A DNA stretch of 64,000 nt from an uncultured Acidimicrobiales bacterium (GCA_938041035.1 CALHYX010000081.1:24116-88115), one strand, 5' to 3'. Shown: positions 8,089 through 16,957, numbered from the stretch's first letter. The notes: a model not told the origin generated them from the sequence alone. Program-made: numbers and translations.

Positions 8089-9720
8089 ATGTCCGATCTC
8101 ACCTTGAACACCGCAGATATCACCGCTGCGCTGAAGAAGAATCTCGACGATTTCTCGCCCTCGCTCGAAGAGGCCCAGGTTGGCCGAATCACCGAGGTTG
8201 GCGACGGCATCGCCCGCGTCTCCGGTCTGCCCAATGCGGCCGTGAACGAGATGCTCGAGTTTCAGAACGGGGCCACGGGCCTCGCGCTGAACCTCGATGA
8301 AGACTCGATCGGCGCCGTGGTGCTCGGGTCGGTCGAAGGCATCGAAGAAGGCCAGACCGTGCGCGCGACCGGCGAGATTCTCTCGGTCCCCGTCGGCGAC
8401 GGCGTGCTCGGCCGGGTGGTCAACGCCCTCGGTGAGCCCATCGACGGCAAGGGTCCGCTGGCCAACACTCGGCCCCGCCGTATGGAGATCCAGGCGCCGG
8501 GCATCATGGGTCGCCAGCCCGTGGCCGAGCCGATGCAGACCGGCATCAAGGCGATCGACTCGCTTATTCCGATCGGTCGGGGTCAGCGCGAGCTGATCAT
8601 CGGCGACCGCAAGACGGGCAAGACCACCATCGGTATCGACACCATCCTCAACCAGGGTGGGCTCGGCGTGAAGTGCATCTACGTCGCGATCGGCCAAAAG
8701 GCCTCCACCGTGGCCCAGACCGTGGCGCTGCTCGAAGCCAACGGCGCCATGGAATACACCGTGGTCGTGGTGGCGCCGGCGTCGGATCCGGCACCGTTCA
8801 AGTACATCGCGCCCTACGCCGGTTGCGCCATGGGTCAGCACTGGATGGAAAACGGCGAACACGGTCTCATCGTGTACGACGACCTTTCCAAGCAGGCCGA
8901 GGCCTACCGCCAGATGTCGCTGCTGCTTCGCCGCCCACCCGGGCGTGAGGCCTACCCCGGCGATGTGTTCTATCTGCACAGCCGGCTGCTCGAACGAGCC
9001 GCCAAGCTGTCCGACGACCTGGGCGCCGGTTCGCTCACCGCCCTGCCGGTTATCGAGACCAAGGCGGGCGACGTCTCGGCCTACATCCCCACCAACGTGA
9101 TCTCGATCACCGACGGGCAGATCTTCCTCCAGGACGATCTGTTCAAGGCCGGTGTTCGCCCCGCCGTCGACGTAGGCATCTCGGTGTCCCGAGTCGGCTC
9201 CGCCGCGCAGATCAAGGCGATGAAGAGCGCGGTCGGCACCTTGAAGTCCGATCTCCAGCAGTTCCGTGAGCTCGAGGCCTTTGCCGCCTTTGGTTCCGAT
9301 CTCGACCCGGTATCGCAGAACCAGCTCGACCGGGGCTACCGCCTGACCGAGTTGCTGAAGCAGGGCATCAGCTCGCCGCTGCCGGTCGAAAAGCAGGTGG
9401 TGTCGCTGTTTGCCGGTACCCGCGGCTTCCTCGACGCCATCCCGGTGGAGGACGTGCAGCGCTTCGAGGTCGGCCTGCTCGAGCACATGGAAGCCAACCA
9501 TGGCGACATGCTGCGCGACATTGTCTCGTCCGGCACGATCGACGACGAGGACGCCTTCGACGCCGCCATCAAGACCTACGCCAACGGCTTCAAGGCCAGC
9601 GACGGCGGTCCCGGCGAGGCTCCCGAGGCCGGGGATCCCGGTTCGGCGACCAGCACGATCGTCGACAAGGACACGACGCTGCCCGAAGAGGACATCAGCG
9701 CCGATGGAGACGAGGCCTAA
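8089..9720 (+). CDS. atpA: ATP synthase F1 subunit alpha
   Basis: 543 residues. The P-loop GDRKTGKT is at 172-179 and the alpha signature PAVDVGISVSRVGSAAQ is near 360-376. The alpha subunits alternate with beta in the F1 hexamer and carry non-catalytic nucleotide sites. After the usual family end there is an acidic, Gly/Pro/Ser-rich tail of about 40 residues (from about 503). Mycobacterial alpha subunits also carry a C-terminal extension, which suppresses ATP hydrolysis; whether this tail does the same is unknown. Confidence 0.97.
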   Translation: MSDLTLNTADITAALKKNLDDFSPSLEEAQVGRITEVGDGIARVSGLPNAAVNEMLEFQNGATGLALNLDEDSIGAVVLGSVEGIEEGQTVRATGEILSVPVGDGVLGRVVNALGEPIDGKGPLANTRPRRMEIQAPGIMGRQPVAEPMQTGIKAIDSLIPIGRGQRELIIGDRKTGKTTIGIDTILNQGGLGVKCIYVAIGQKASTVAQTVALLEANGAMEYTVVVVAPASDPAPFKYIAPYAGCAMGQHWMENGEHGLIVYDDLSKQAEAYRQMSLLLRRPPGREAYPGDVFYLHSRLLERAAKLSDDLGAGSLTALPVIETKAGDVSAYIPTNVISITDGQIFLQDDLFKAGVRPAVDVGISVSRVGSAAQIKAMKSAVGTLKSDLQQFRELEAFAAFGSDLDPVSQNQLDRGYRLTELLKQGISSPLPVEKQVVSLFAGTRGFLDAIPVEDVQRFEVGLLEHMEANHGDMLRDIVSSGTIDDEDAFDAAIKTYANGFKASDGGPGEAPEAGDPGSATSTIVDKDTTLPEEDISADGDEA

Positions 9721-9723
9721 CCC

Positions 9724-10635
9724 ATGGCAGGGGCAAAGGAGCGGATTCTCCGCCGCCGCATCGCGAGTGTGAACTCCACCAAGAAGATCACGCGAGCCAT
9801 GGAGCTCATCGCGGCCACTCGCGTGGTCAAGGCCATGCAGCGTGCGAACGAGGCCCGCCCCTACGCGGTGCAGATCACCAGCGTCATCGAAAGCCTCGCC
9901 GCCGGCGGAGCTTCGGTCTCGCACCCGCTGCTGCGCAAGGCCGAGGACGTCAAGTCCGTCGGCATCATCGCCATCGCAGGCGACCGGGGTCTGGCCGGCC
10001 CCTACAACGCCGGTGTCCTTCGCGCCGCCGAGCGTCAGCTCGACGCGGCCCGCTCCGAAGGGGCGGACTACAAGCTCATCCTCTGCGGGAAAAAGACCGG
10101 CGACTACTTCCGGTTCCGCGGCTATGAGATCGACGCCTACTACGAGGGCATCAGCGACAGCCCGACCTACGCCGACGCCCGCGAGGTGGCGACCAAGGTC
10201 ATGGACATGTTCACCGAAGGCGAACTCGACCGGGTCGAGTTGATCTACACCGAGTTCATCTCCATGGGCACCCAGAAGGTCGCCGTGCGCCGCTTTCTAC
10301 CGCTCGAGGACACCTCCTCGATGGCTGCCGGTGACGACGCCGACAGCGAAGCGCTCGCCGAGTTCGAGTTCGAACCGTCCCCGGGCGGCGTACTCGAGTC
10401 ACTGCTTCCCCGCTACGTGGAGGCGCGTCTGTACGGCGCCATGCTCGACGCGGCCGCGTCGGAGCACGCCAACCGCCAGCGGGCCATGAAGGCCGCCACC
10501 GACAACGCTGAAGAACTCAAGACGAAGCTCACCCGCGAGATGAACCGGGTGCGCCAGGAAGCAATCACCACCGAAATCATGGAAATCGTCAGTGGCGCCG
10601 AGGCCCTCGGCGGCGACGAACCGTCCGACAGCTAA
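9724..10635 (+). CDS. atpG: ATP synthase F1 subunit gamma
   Basis: 303 residues, starting 3 nt after the atpA stop. The N-terminal rotor helix (RRRIASVNSTKKITRAMELIAATRVVKA) and the C-terminal helix (MKAATDNAEELKTKLTREMNRVRQEAITTEIMEIVSGAEAL) are typical of the family. The protein forms the central shaft that couples c-ring rotation to the catalytic sites. A Ser/Asp-rich segment around residues 195-225 looks like an insertion relative to the short forms. Confidence 0.96.
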   Translation: MAGAKERILRRRIASVNSTKKITRAMELIAATRVVKAMQRANEARPYAVQITSVIESLAAGGASVSHPLLRKAEDVKSVGIIAIAGDRGLAGPYNAGVLRAAERQLDAARSEGADYKLILCGKKTGDYFRFRGYEIDAYYEGISDSPTYADAREVATKVMDMFTEGELDRVELIYTEFISMGTQKVAVRRFLPLEDTSSMAAGDDADSEALAEFEFEPSPGGVLESLLPRYVEARLYGAMLDAAASEHANRQRAMKAATDNAEELKTKLTREMNRVRQEAITTEIMEIVSGAEALGGDEPSDS

Positions 10636-10679
10636 CCCTTCCGACATCTAGTCCGTCCTTACAGGAGACATCCACAGCA

Positions 10680-12128
10680 ATGACTGTCACCGAAACCCAA
10701 CGCCAGGAAGGCCGCATCGTCGGTATCGCCGGCCCCGTGGTCGACGTTGAGTTCCCTCCCGGCACCCTGCCGGAGATCAACACCCAGCTCGAGTTCGACG
10801 TCGTCGTCGACGGCGAGGCGACCGTGGTTCCCGCCGAGGTTGCCCAACAGATCGGCAACGGCCGGGTGCGCGCCATTGCGCTCAAGCCGACCGATGGTCT
10901 GGTGCGCGGCACGGCCGTGCGCAACACCGGGCACGGCATGGAGATGCCGGTCGGCGACGCCACCCTGGGCCACGTGTGGAACGTCATGGGCGAGTGCCTC
11001 GATGTCCCGGAGCACGTCGTCGAGGACCGCTGGGAGATCCACCGTCCGGCGCCGGCGTTCGATTCGCTGGAGCCGTCCACCAAGATGTTCGAAACGGGCA
11101 TCAAGGTGATCGACCTTCTCACGCCCTACAAGGAGGGCGGCAAGATCGGCCTGTTCGGCGGCGCCGGTGTCGGCAAGACCGTGCTCATCCAGGAGATGAT
11201 CACCCGCGTGGCATCCAACCACGGCGGTGTGTCGGTGTTCGCCGGAGTGGGCGAACGCACCCGGGAGGGCACCGACCTCTTCATCGAAATGGGCGAAGCC
11301 AAGATGGGTGCCGGCGAAGACGCCGCCACCGTGCTCTCCAAGGCCGCGCTCGTGTTCGGTCAGATGGATGAGCCGCCCGGCGTGCGGCTGCGGGTCGGTC
11401 TCGCCGGTGTCACCATGGCCGAGTACTTCCGTGACGTGCAGGGCCAGGACGTGCTGTTGTTCATCGACAACATCTTCCGTTTCGTGCAGGCCGGTTCGGA
11501 GGTGTCGACCCTGTTGGGCCGTATGCCTTCGGCGGTGGGCTACCAGCCGACCCTGGCCGATGAGATGGGCGAGCTCCAGGAGCGCATCACCTCGACCCGG
11601 GGCAAGTCGATTACGTCGCTGCAGGCCGTGTACGTGCCCGCCGATGACTACACCGACCCGGCACCGTTCACCTCGTTCACCCACTTCGACGGCACCACCG
11701 AGCTGAGCCGCGACATCGCCGCCCTGGGCATCTATCCCGCGGTGGACCCGCTGTCGTCGACCTCGACGATCCTGTCGCCCGAGGTGGTGGGTGATCGTCA
11801 CTACAACGTTGCCCGTCAGGTGCAGGAAGTTCTCCAGCGCTACAAGGAGCTGCAGGACATCATCGCCATCCTCGGTCTCGACGAGCTTTCCGAAGAGGAC
11901 CGCGTCACCGTCGACCGGGCCCGCAAGGTCCAGCGCTTCCTCAGCCAGCCGATGTTCGTGGCCGAGATCTTCACCGGCCAGCCCGGCGTGTTCACCTCGC
12001 TCGAGGACACGATTTCCTCGTTCGAGGCGCTGCTCGGCGGCGACCTCGACGACATGCCCGAGCAGGCGTTCTACATGGTCGGCGGTGCCGAAGAGGTCGA
12101 GCGCAAGGCCGCCGAGCTTCAGGAGTAA
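10680..12128 (+). CDS. atpD: ATP synthase F1 subunit beta (catalytic)
   Basis: 482 residues with ACAGGAGA upstream. P-loop GGAGVGKT at 160-167, the catalytic GERTREG motif, and the DELSEED-like lever as LDELSEEDRVTV near 400 are all present. Beta holds the three catalytic sites of F1. Length and motifs are normal for the family. Confidence 0.98.
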   Translation: MTVTETQRQEGRIVGIAGPVVDVEFPPGTLPEINTQLEFDVVVDGEATVVPAEVAQQIGNGRVRAIALKPTDGLVRGTAVRNTGHGMEMPVGDATLGHVWNVMGECLDVPEHVVEDRWEIHRPAPAFDSLEPSTKMFETGIKVIDLLTPYKEGGKIGLFGGAGVGKTVLIQEMITRVASNHGGVSVFAGVGERTREGTDLFIEMGEAKMGAGEDAATVLSKAALVFGQMDEPPGVRLRVGLAGVTMAEYFRDVQGQDVLLFIDNIFRFVQAGSEVSTLLGRMPSAVGYQPTLADEMGELQERITSTRGKSITSLQAVYVPADDYTDPAPFTSFTHFDGTTELSRDIAALGIYPAVDPLSSTSTILSPEVVGDRHYNVARQVQEVLQRYKELQDIIAILGLDELSEEDRVTVDRARKVQRFLSQPMFVAEIFTGQPGVFTSLEDTISSFEALLGGDLDDMPEQAFYMVGGAEEVERKAAELQE

Positions 12129-12130
12129 GG

Positions 12131-12532
12131 GTGTCCCTTCAGGTCGAAGTCGTTTCTCCCGAGCGCATCACCTATTCCGGCGATGCCAAGCTCGTCGTGT
12201 GCCGCACCGTCGGCGGCGGCGACATCGCATTCCAGGAGGGCCATGTGCCCTTCATCGGTGTGCTCCAGGTGTGGGAAGCCAAGATCGTGGGCGAGGACGA
12301 TCAGTCCGAAACGTTCGCGGTCCACCAGGGCTTCGTGCAGGTCGCCCGCGGCAAGGTCACGATCCTGTCCGACGTGAGTGAGCAGCGCGAGAACATCGAC
12401 GTCGAGCGGGCAAGAGCGGCCCTGGCGCGGGCCGAGTCGGCCGATGACGACGATGCCGAGGCCACCGCGGCCGCCCGACGGGCAAAAGTCCGGATTGCCG
12501 TCGCCTCGGGTGAAGCCGTCGTAACCGGCTAA
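12131..12532 (+). CDS. atpC: ATP synthase F1 subunit epsilon
   Basis: 133 residues from GTG 12131, two bases after the atpD stop. The N-terminal beta-sandwich (LQVEVVSPERITYSGDAKLVVC, GDIAFQEGHVPFIGVL) and a C-terminal helical part are both present, the latter Ala/Glu-rich with an acidic DDDDAEA run. Epsilon ties gamma to the c-ring and can inhibit hydrolysis. It is the last gene of the operon; the terminator lies about 140 nt downstream. Confidence 0.93.
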   Translation: MSLQVEVVSPERITYSGDAKLVVCRTVGGGDIAFQEGHVPFIGVLQVWEAKIVGEDDQSETFAVHQGFVQVARGKVTILSDVSEQRENIDVERARAALARAESADDDDAEATAAARRAKVRIAVASGEAVVTG

Positions 12533-12626
12533 ACCACAGGTCGCGACCGGGTCGTTCTGACTCCAGGGTCAGTGAAATACCGAGAAATAGCCGGAATTGC
12601 CCTCAAGCGAACGCGAAAATGGGCGA

Positions 12627-12716
12627 TACTATATGAGTGCCTTCCCATTAGCGTGGAGAAGGACCTTAAGAAACGCCGGTGGTGCTGCGGGGCTCCACCG
12701 GCGTTTCGCCTTTTTC
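12627..12716 (+). ncRNA. Candidate small RNA between atpC and ppk2
   Basis: An AT-rich island in the otherwise GC-rich spacer carries TACTAT (12627-12632), which fits the -10 pattern of this genome. The upstream bases CCTCAAG (12601-12607) and GGGCGATA (12621-12628) also resemble a sigma-28/WhiG-type promoter. A transcript starting near 12639 would be about 75 nt. It would contain a CCTTC/GAAGG hairpin (12640-12662) and end in the strong terminator at 12671-12716. No gene follows on this strand, and the only short reading frame runs through the terminator. The RNA may simply be the operon's own end; the promoter is the part that needs testing. Confidence 0.35.
12671..12716 (+). terminator. 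Rho-independent terminator of the ATP synthase operon
   Basis: aaacgccggtgg (12671-12682) and ccaccggcgttt (12695-12706) form a 12-bp perfect stem with a 12-nt loop, followed by cgccttttt. It lies between the convergent atpC and ppk2 genes and may also slow transcription from the other side, although the T-run there is poorer. Confidence 0.9.
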
Positions 12717-12753
12717 GGACCGAAGTACCGGGTCGAGTCTGCGCTCGTCCCCG

Positions 12754-13572
12754 CTAGACGATCGTGACGTCGTCGAGGTCGTCTTCGGCGTCGGGGAACT
12801 GCGGATTGAGCGCTTCCAGGGTGTCGACGACGATTTGGGACACCAACAGGTCGCGGAACCACTTGCGGTTGGCCGGAATGACGTACCAGGGGGCGTGGGC
12901 GGCGCTGGTGCGCTCGAGCATGGCGGTGAAGGCGGCCTGATACTCCGGCCAGAGCTCACGCTCGGCCAGGTCGCCCTTGGCGAACTTCCAGTGCTTGGCG
13001 GGATCGTCGAGCCGGGCCTGAAGCCGCTCGGCCTGCTCGTCTTTGGAGATGTGCAGGAAGAACTTGATGATGGTGGTGCCCTCGTCGGCCAGCAGCTGTT
13101 CGAAATGGCGAATGTGCTGGTAGCGCCGTGACCACTGTTCCTCGGGAACGAGCTCGTGTACCCGCACCACGAGGACGTCCTCGTAGTGCGATCGGTTGAA
13201 GATCGTGATCTGGCCGGCACCGGGGGTCTCGGCGTGGACCCGCCACAGGTAGTCGTGGGCGAGTTCGACCTCGGTCGGTTTCTTGAACGAGGCCACGGAC
13301 ACGCCCTGGGGGTTCACGCCGTCGAACACCCGGCGAATCGTGCTGTCCTTGCCGGCCGTGTCGGTGGCCTGCAACACGATGAGTACCCGGTGGCGCCCTT
13401 CGGCGTAGATGAGCTCCTGAAGCTCCTCGATGCGGGCTCGCAACGCTTTGGTGCGGTCTTTGGCCGCGTCGCGGTCGAGATCGCCTCCGTCGTCGTCCGG
13501 GGCCCACGACTTGAGGTCGACCGGGGATTCCGGTTCGACCAGGTATGCGGCGGTATCGAGCAGAGGTTCCAT
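12754..13572 (-). CDS. ppk2: Polyphosphate kinase 2 family protein
   Basis: 272 residues. The Walker A region reads LQATDTAGKDSTIRR, the Walker B/lid region FNRSHYEDVLVVRVH, and the basic lid helix follows. These are hallmarks of PPK2 phosphotransferases, which move phosphate between polyphosphate and nucleotides (usually making NDP/NTP at the cost of polyP). The layout (NPQGVSVASFKKPTEVELAHDYLWRVH) fits the single-domain class II/III group; the exact substrate (AMP, ADP or both) is not readable. It faces the ATP synthase operon tail to tail. Upstream TAAAAC is a weak -10 candidate 6 nt before the ATG. Confidence 0.88.
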   Translation of the reverse strand: MEPLLDTAAYLVEPESPVDLKSWAPDDDGGDLDRDAAKDRTKALRARIEELQELIYAEGRHRVLIVLQATDTAGKDSTIRRVFDGVNPQGVSVASFKKPTEVELAHDYLWRVHAETPGAGQITIFNRSHYEDVLVVRVHELVPEEQWSRRYQHIRHFEQLLADEGTTIIKFFLHISKDEQAERLQARLDDPAKHWKFAKGDLAERELWPEYQAAFTAMLERTSAAHAPWYVIPANRKWFRDLLVSQIVVDTLEALNPQFPDAEDDLDDVTIV

Positions 13573-13622
13573 CGGGCCGTTTTAGCGCACGGCCCCGCTA
13601 CGGAGGTGCGGTGGCCGCGTGG

Positions 13623-14618
13623 CTAGTACTCGACGGCGGAGTAGTCGTTGATCTTTTCGGGCCGGTGGTGGGCGTTGACCAACCGCACGGTTCCGGACTT
13701 CGAGCGCATCACCAGCGACTGGGTGTAGGCACCCTTGGCGTCGTAGTGCACACCCTTCAACAGCTCTCCGTCGGTGATGCCCGTCGCGGCGAAGAAACAG
13801 TTGTCGCTTTCGATCATGCGGTCGAGGGTCAGGATCTCTTCGAGGTCGTACCCCTCGGCCAGTGCGGCCGCCTTCTCGTCGTTGTTGCGCGGCCAGAGTC
13901 GGCCCTGTTGATCGCCGCCCATGGCCTTGAGCGCAGCCGCGGAGATCACGCCCTCCGGCGTGCCGCCGATACCGAAGAGGATGTCGGCGCCCGAGTCGGG
14001 CCAGGCGGTGGAGATGGCGCCGGCGACGTCGCCATCGGGGATGAGCCGGATGCGGGCACCGGTCGCGCGAACGTCGTCGATCAGCTGGAGGTGGCGGTCC
14101 CGGTCGAGGATCACGGCGGTCAGGTCGCGGACCGCTTCGCCCTTGGCCTTCGCCAGTGCGGCGAGGTTCTCGGCCGGGGTGTTGTCGATCGATACGACGC
14201 CGACGCCTTCGGGACCCACCGCCACCTTGTCCATGTACACGCACGGGCCCGGATTGAACATCGTGCCGCGCTCGGAAGCGGCGATGACGGCGAGCGCGTT
14301 GCCGCGTCCCAGCGCGGTGAGCGTGGTGCCGTCGATGGGGTCGACGGCGATGTCGGTCATGGGTGCCTCGCCGTTGCCGATGCGCTCGCCGTTGTAGAGC
14401 ATCGGGGCTTCGTCCTTCTCGCCCTCGCCAATGACGACGATGCCGTCCATCGACACGGTGGACAGCACCACCCGCATGGCGTCGACAGCCGCGCCGTCGG
14501 AACCCTCCTTGTCGCCGCGTCCCATCCAGCGAGACGCGGCCATGGCCGCCGCCTCGGTCACTCGTACGAGCTCGAGAGCAAGGTTGCGGTCGGGAGCCTG
14601 GGCAGAAGTGTCAGTCAT
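13623..14618 (-). CDS. glpX: Class II fructose-1,6-bisphosphatase
   Basis: 331 residues. The metal-binding motif TDIAVDPIDGTTLTALGRGNALAV, the segment IGEGEKDEAPMLYNGE and the C-terminal VNAHHRPEKINDYS are characteristic of GlpX. The enzyme removes the 1-phosphate from fructose 1,6-bisphosphate in gluconeogenesis and the pentose phosphate cycle, and is the usual FBPase of Actinobacteria. TACCGT lies 8 nt before the ATG, so the leader is very short. ppk2 follows 50 nt downstream on the same strand and may be co-transcribed. Confidence 0.95.
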   Translation of the reverse strand: MTDTSAQAPDRNLALELVRVTEAAAMAASRWMGRGDKEGSDGAAVDAMRVVLSTVSMDGIVVIGEGEKDEAPMLYNGERIGNGEAPMTDIAVDPIDGTTLTALGRGNALAVIAASERGTMFNPGPCVYMDKVAVGPEGVGVVSIDNTPAENLAALAKAKGEAVRDLTAVILDRDRHLQLIDDVRATGARIRLIPDGDVAGAISTAWPDSGADILFGIGGTPEGVISAAALKAMGGDQQGRLWPRNNDEKAAALAEGYDLEEILTLDRMIESDNCFFAATGITDGELLKGVHYDAKGAYTQSLVMRSKSGTVRLVNAHHRPEKINDYSAVEY

Positions 14619-14626
14619 GGTTTCCT

Positions 14627-14746
14627 ACGGTACCGAATACCGGCGAGAGGGGCGGGAACGACCGGGAGCGCGGTCGTCAATCCATCGGCGACCGCGCCAA
14701 CGATCTGAGGCGGTCACGGCGCGACGGTCGTCTCGTCTCCTAGGGT
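14627..14746. promoter_or_regulatory. Divergent promoters of glpX and the zinc-ribbon gene
   Basis: On the minus strand TACCGT (14632 to 14627) is 8 nt from the glpX ATG. On the plus strand TAGGGT (14741-14746) is 6 nt from the GTG at 14753, which implies a leaderless mRNA. Confidence 0.5.
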
Positions 14747-14752
14747 TGCGGC

Positions 14753-15568
14753 GTGAGCGACCGTTGGTGTTTCCAGTGCCGAAGTCAATACGTCGAGGAG
14801 GTCGCCGAATGCCTCGAATGCGGCGTGCCGCTGGTCGACGAGGTGCCGATCGCGCCCGAGAAGGTGGGCGACGGCGGCGAGGACCAGATCGCCTATGAAC
14901 TGCACGACTGGTCGTTCGCGGCGCGCCATCAGGTCGACACCACATTGTCGGATCGGCGGCTTCGTCACGCGTGGCAGGGGGCGGCGCTCGTGGTGCGCGA
15001 GGCCGACGAGGACCGGGTCGACAAGGTGATCGAGGAGATCGAGCAGCAGCTGCTGCCGACGCTCGACGCGGACATGGAGCACATCGAGTACTCCATGGAG
15101 GGCTGGAAGCCCGAACAGAGCGAGCAGCTGTCGAGCCGCCTGGGCTTGCGCGGGGTGCCGCACGAATTCGATCGCGACGGCAACCTGATCGCCCACGCGG
15201 AGGACGAAGAGGAGGTCGACGCCACGATCGAGGACGTCACCGCTCGGCTGGCCGACGGCGAGGAGGTCGAAAAGGTCGACCTCCCGGGGCTCGAGACCAA
15301 CAAGTTGTTGACCCGGCTGTTCGTCGCCAGCGACCGGCTCCGCAAGAACCCGCGCGATTCGGTGGCCATTTTGGACTTCACCACCGATGTGGCGACGATG
15401 GAACGAATTCGCACGCCCTTCGGGCTCGATTCCGGGGCCTGGAAGCCCATCGTTGCCAACGCGCAGACCATTCGGGACGAATTCGAGTCCGAGACCGACC
15501 TGTTCGACGACGAGGTCGTGGTGGAGATGGCCGGGAAGCTCCGAACCGCGCTGCACGGCCTCATCTGA
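14753..15568 (+). CDS. Hypothetical protein with N-terminal zinc ribbon
   Basis: 271 residues from GTG 14753. Residues 5-25 contain two CxxC pairs (CFQC and CLEC) that would bind one zinc. The rest is acidic and helical with Glu/Asp-rich stretches such as HAEDEEEVDATIEDVTARLA. Its middle part (VVREADEDRVDKVIEEI) recalls DUF2007-like modules that follow zinc ribbons in actinobacterial proteins, but I do not recognise a named family. Cytoplasmic; no signal or membrane segment. It lies just upstream of the J-domain gene in the same direction, although that gene has its own promoter. Confidence 0.7.
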   Translation: MSDRWCFQCRSQYVEEVAECLECGVPLVDEVPIAPEKVGDGGEDQIAYELHDWSFAARHQVDTTLSDRRLRHAWQGAALVVREADEDRVDKVIEEIEQQLLPTLDADMEHIEYSMEGWKPEQSEQLSSRLGLRGVPHEFDRDGNLIAHAEDEEEVDATIEDVTARLADGEEVEKVDLPGLETNKLLTRLFVASDRLRKNPRDSVAILDFTTDVATMERIRTPFGLDSGAWKPIVANAQTIRDEFESETDLFDDEVVVEMAGKLRTALHGLI

Positions 15569-15653
15569 GGCATCTGATGCAGGTCTGACGTCGCGGGCCG
15601 GACGCGGGCGTTCGGCTCCCGATATCGGCGCGAGCCGGGCTACCTTACGCAGA

Positions 15654-16361
15654 GTGCTCCTCGCTCAGTTAGACGTCTTTCACTCTCGACCCATCGCGCC
15701 GACCCGGCGGGTGGCCCTCGGCGACCGCATCCTCCCGGTCGACCCGGCTCCGGGTGTCGGCGGTGTGCTCCTCGGGGCGGTCGTCGCCCGGTTCATTCCC
15801 GACGTCGATCCCGACCTCCAGCCCGAACTGCGCTCCCTGACCCATGAAATCCAGGCCGGGCAGCGCATTCCCCAGCCCCGCCTGCGCCATCGCTTGCAAA
15901 CCGATCAGGTCGGCCTGATCCGCAGCCGTCACCGGCTGCTGCGCATCGATGATCGGCTCACCCTCGACCTTGAAGGGGACAAGGCCGCGCCCGCCCAGAA
16001 CATCCTGGCCGCGATGTATGCCGTCGCCGACTTCGAGCACGCCGAGCGCCAAGCGGTGATGGATGTCGTGCGCAAGGGACTGCGCTGGACCGGGCCGGTC
16101 GGCCCCGCCCTGATTTCGCACCTGAGCAACACCGGCAGCACCGCCGGGGCCCTGCCGGCCGCCGCGCTCGCCGATCCCGTGCAGTGGGCGATGACGGTGC
16201 TCGGGCTCGACGGTGCCGGTCCCACCCCGGAACGAAGCGCGGTGCAGCGGCAGTTCCGCCAGATGCTGCGCGACGCCCACCCCGACCACGGGGCCGAAGA
16301 GGTCGATGCCGCTCGCCGCATCGCCGATCTCAGCGAGGCTCGCCGAATTCTGCTCGCGTAG
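15654..16361 (+). CDS. Protein with a C-terminal J-like domain
   Basis: 235 residues from GTG 15654. TACCTT (15641-15646) lies 7 nt upstream, so the mRNA is probably leaderless. The last 50 residues (VQRQFRQMLRDAHPDHG...ARRIADLSEARRILL) contain the HPD tripeptide and flanking helices of a J domain, which stimulates Hsp70 (DnaK) ATPase. The domain is at the C-terminus, unlike DnaJ itself. The N-terminal 170 residues match nothing I know. The name rests on the HPD region only; the J domain is short and may be degenerate. Confidence 0.7.
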   Translation: MLLAQLDVFHSRPIAPTRRVALGDRILPVDPAPGVGGVLLGAVVARFIPDVDPDLQPELRSLTHEIQAGQRIPQPRLRHRLQTDQVGLIRSRHRLLRIDDRLTLDLEGDKAAPAQNILAAMYAVADFEHAERQAVMDVVRKGLRWTGPVGPALISHLSNTGSTAGALPAAALADPVQWAMTVLGLDGAGPTPERSAVQRQFRQMLRDAHPDHGAEEVDAARRIADLSEARRILLA

Positions 16362-16405
16362 CGGCTCGACTGGAACACGAGGCGCACTGCCCCCATACTC
16401 TCCTC

Positions 16406-16957
16406 GTGCCCCAATCCTCCCATTCCCCCCAGGGGCTGTTGTTGACGCCCGGTGCCGGGAGCGATCGTAACCACCAAACCCTCATCGCGATCGACGAAGG
16501 CCTGTCGGTCCCCGTGCACCGGATCGACATGCGCAGCCGGTCGGTGCAAAAGGCCGCGGCCATCATCAGCGGCGCGGTGGCCGAGTTCGCCGAGAGCGCC
16601 GACCTGGAGCCGGCCCGCGTGGTGATCGGTGGCCGCAGCTTCGGTGGGCGCATGTGCTCGATGGCCGCCGCCGATGGTCACGCCACCGCGGGGCTGGTGC
16701 TCCTGAGCTACCCGCTGCACCCGCCCGGTAAACCCGAACAACTCCGCACCGACCACTTCGACGCGTTGGACGTGCCGTGCCTGTTCGTCTCGGGCGATCG
16801 CGACCCCTTCGCCACCCCGGACGAACTCGAGCGGGCCACCAAGGCCATTCCGGGACCGGTCACCCACGTGTGGCTCGAAGGGGCTCGGCACAGTCCGAAA
16901 AAGCACGACGCCGAGATCATCACGGCGATCGAAAGCTGGCTGGCCGACCTCGGTTGA
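16406..16957 (+). CDS. Alpha/beta hydrolase (KAT8/dienelactone-like family)
   Basis: 183 residues from GTG 16406, with TACTCT 4 nt upstream. An alpha/beta hydrolase fold: GLLLTPGAGSDRNH at the oxyanion strand, the nucleophile elbow GGRSFGGRM, an acid region FVSGDRDPFATPDEL, and the His in EGARHSPKK. Proteins of this compact type are annotated as dienelactone hydrolase or alpha/beta family hydrolase; the substrate is unknown. Cytoplasmic, no signal peptide. The next gene is convergent. Confidence 0.8.
   Translation: MPQSSHSPQGLLLTPGAGSDRNHQTLIAIDEGLSVPVHRIDMRSRSVQKAAAIISGAVAEFAESADLEPARVVIGGRSFGGRMCSMAAADGHATAGLVLLSYPLHPPGKPEQLRTDHFDALDVPCLFVSGDRDPFATPDELERATKAIPGPVTHVWLEGARHSPKKHDAEIITAIESWLADLG

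Noticed and set aside
7957..9924. A 655-residue open frame antisense to atpA
   Set aside because: Shadow of atpA codons; no conserved motif. Similar shadows at 4535-6073, 16976-18412 and 28287-29936 were dropped for the same reason.
12572..12757. A 61-residue frame downstream of atpC
   Set aside because: It runs through the terminator hairpin and has no ribosome site or conserved look.
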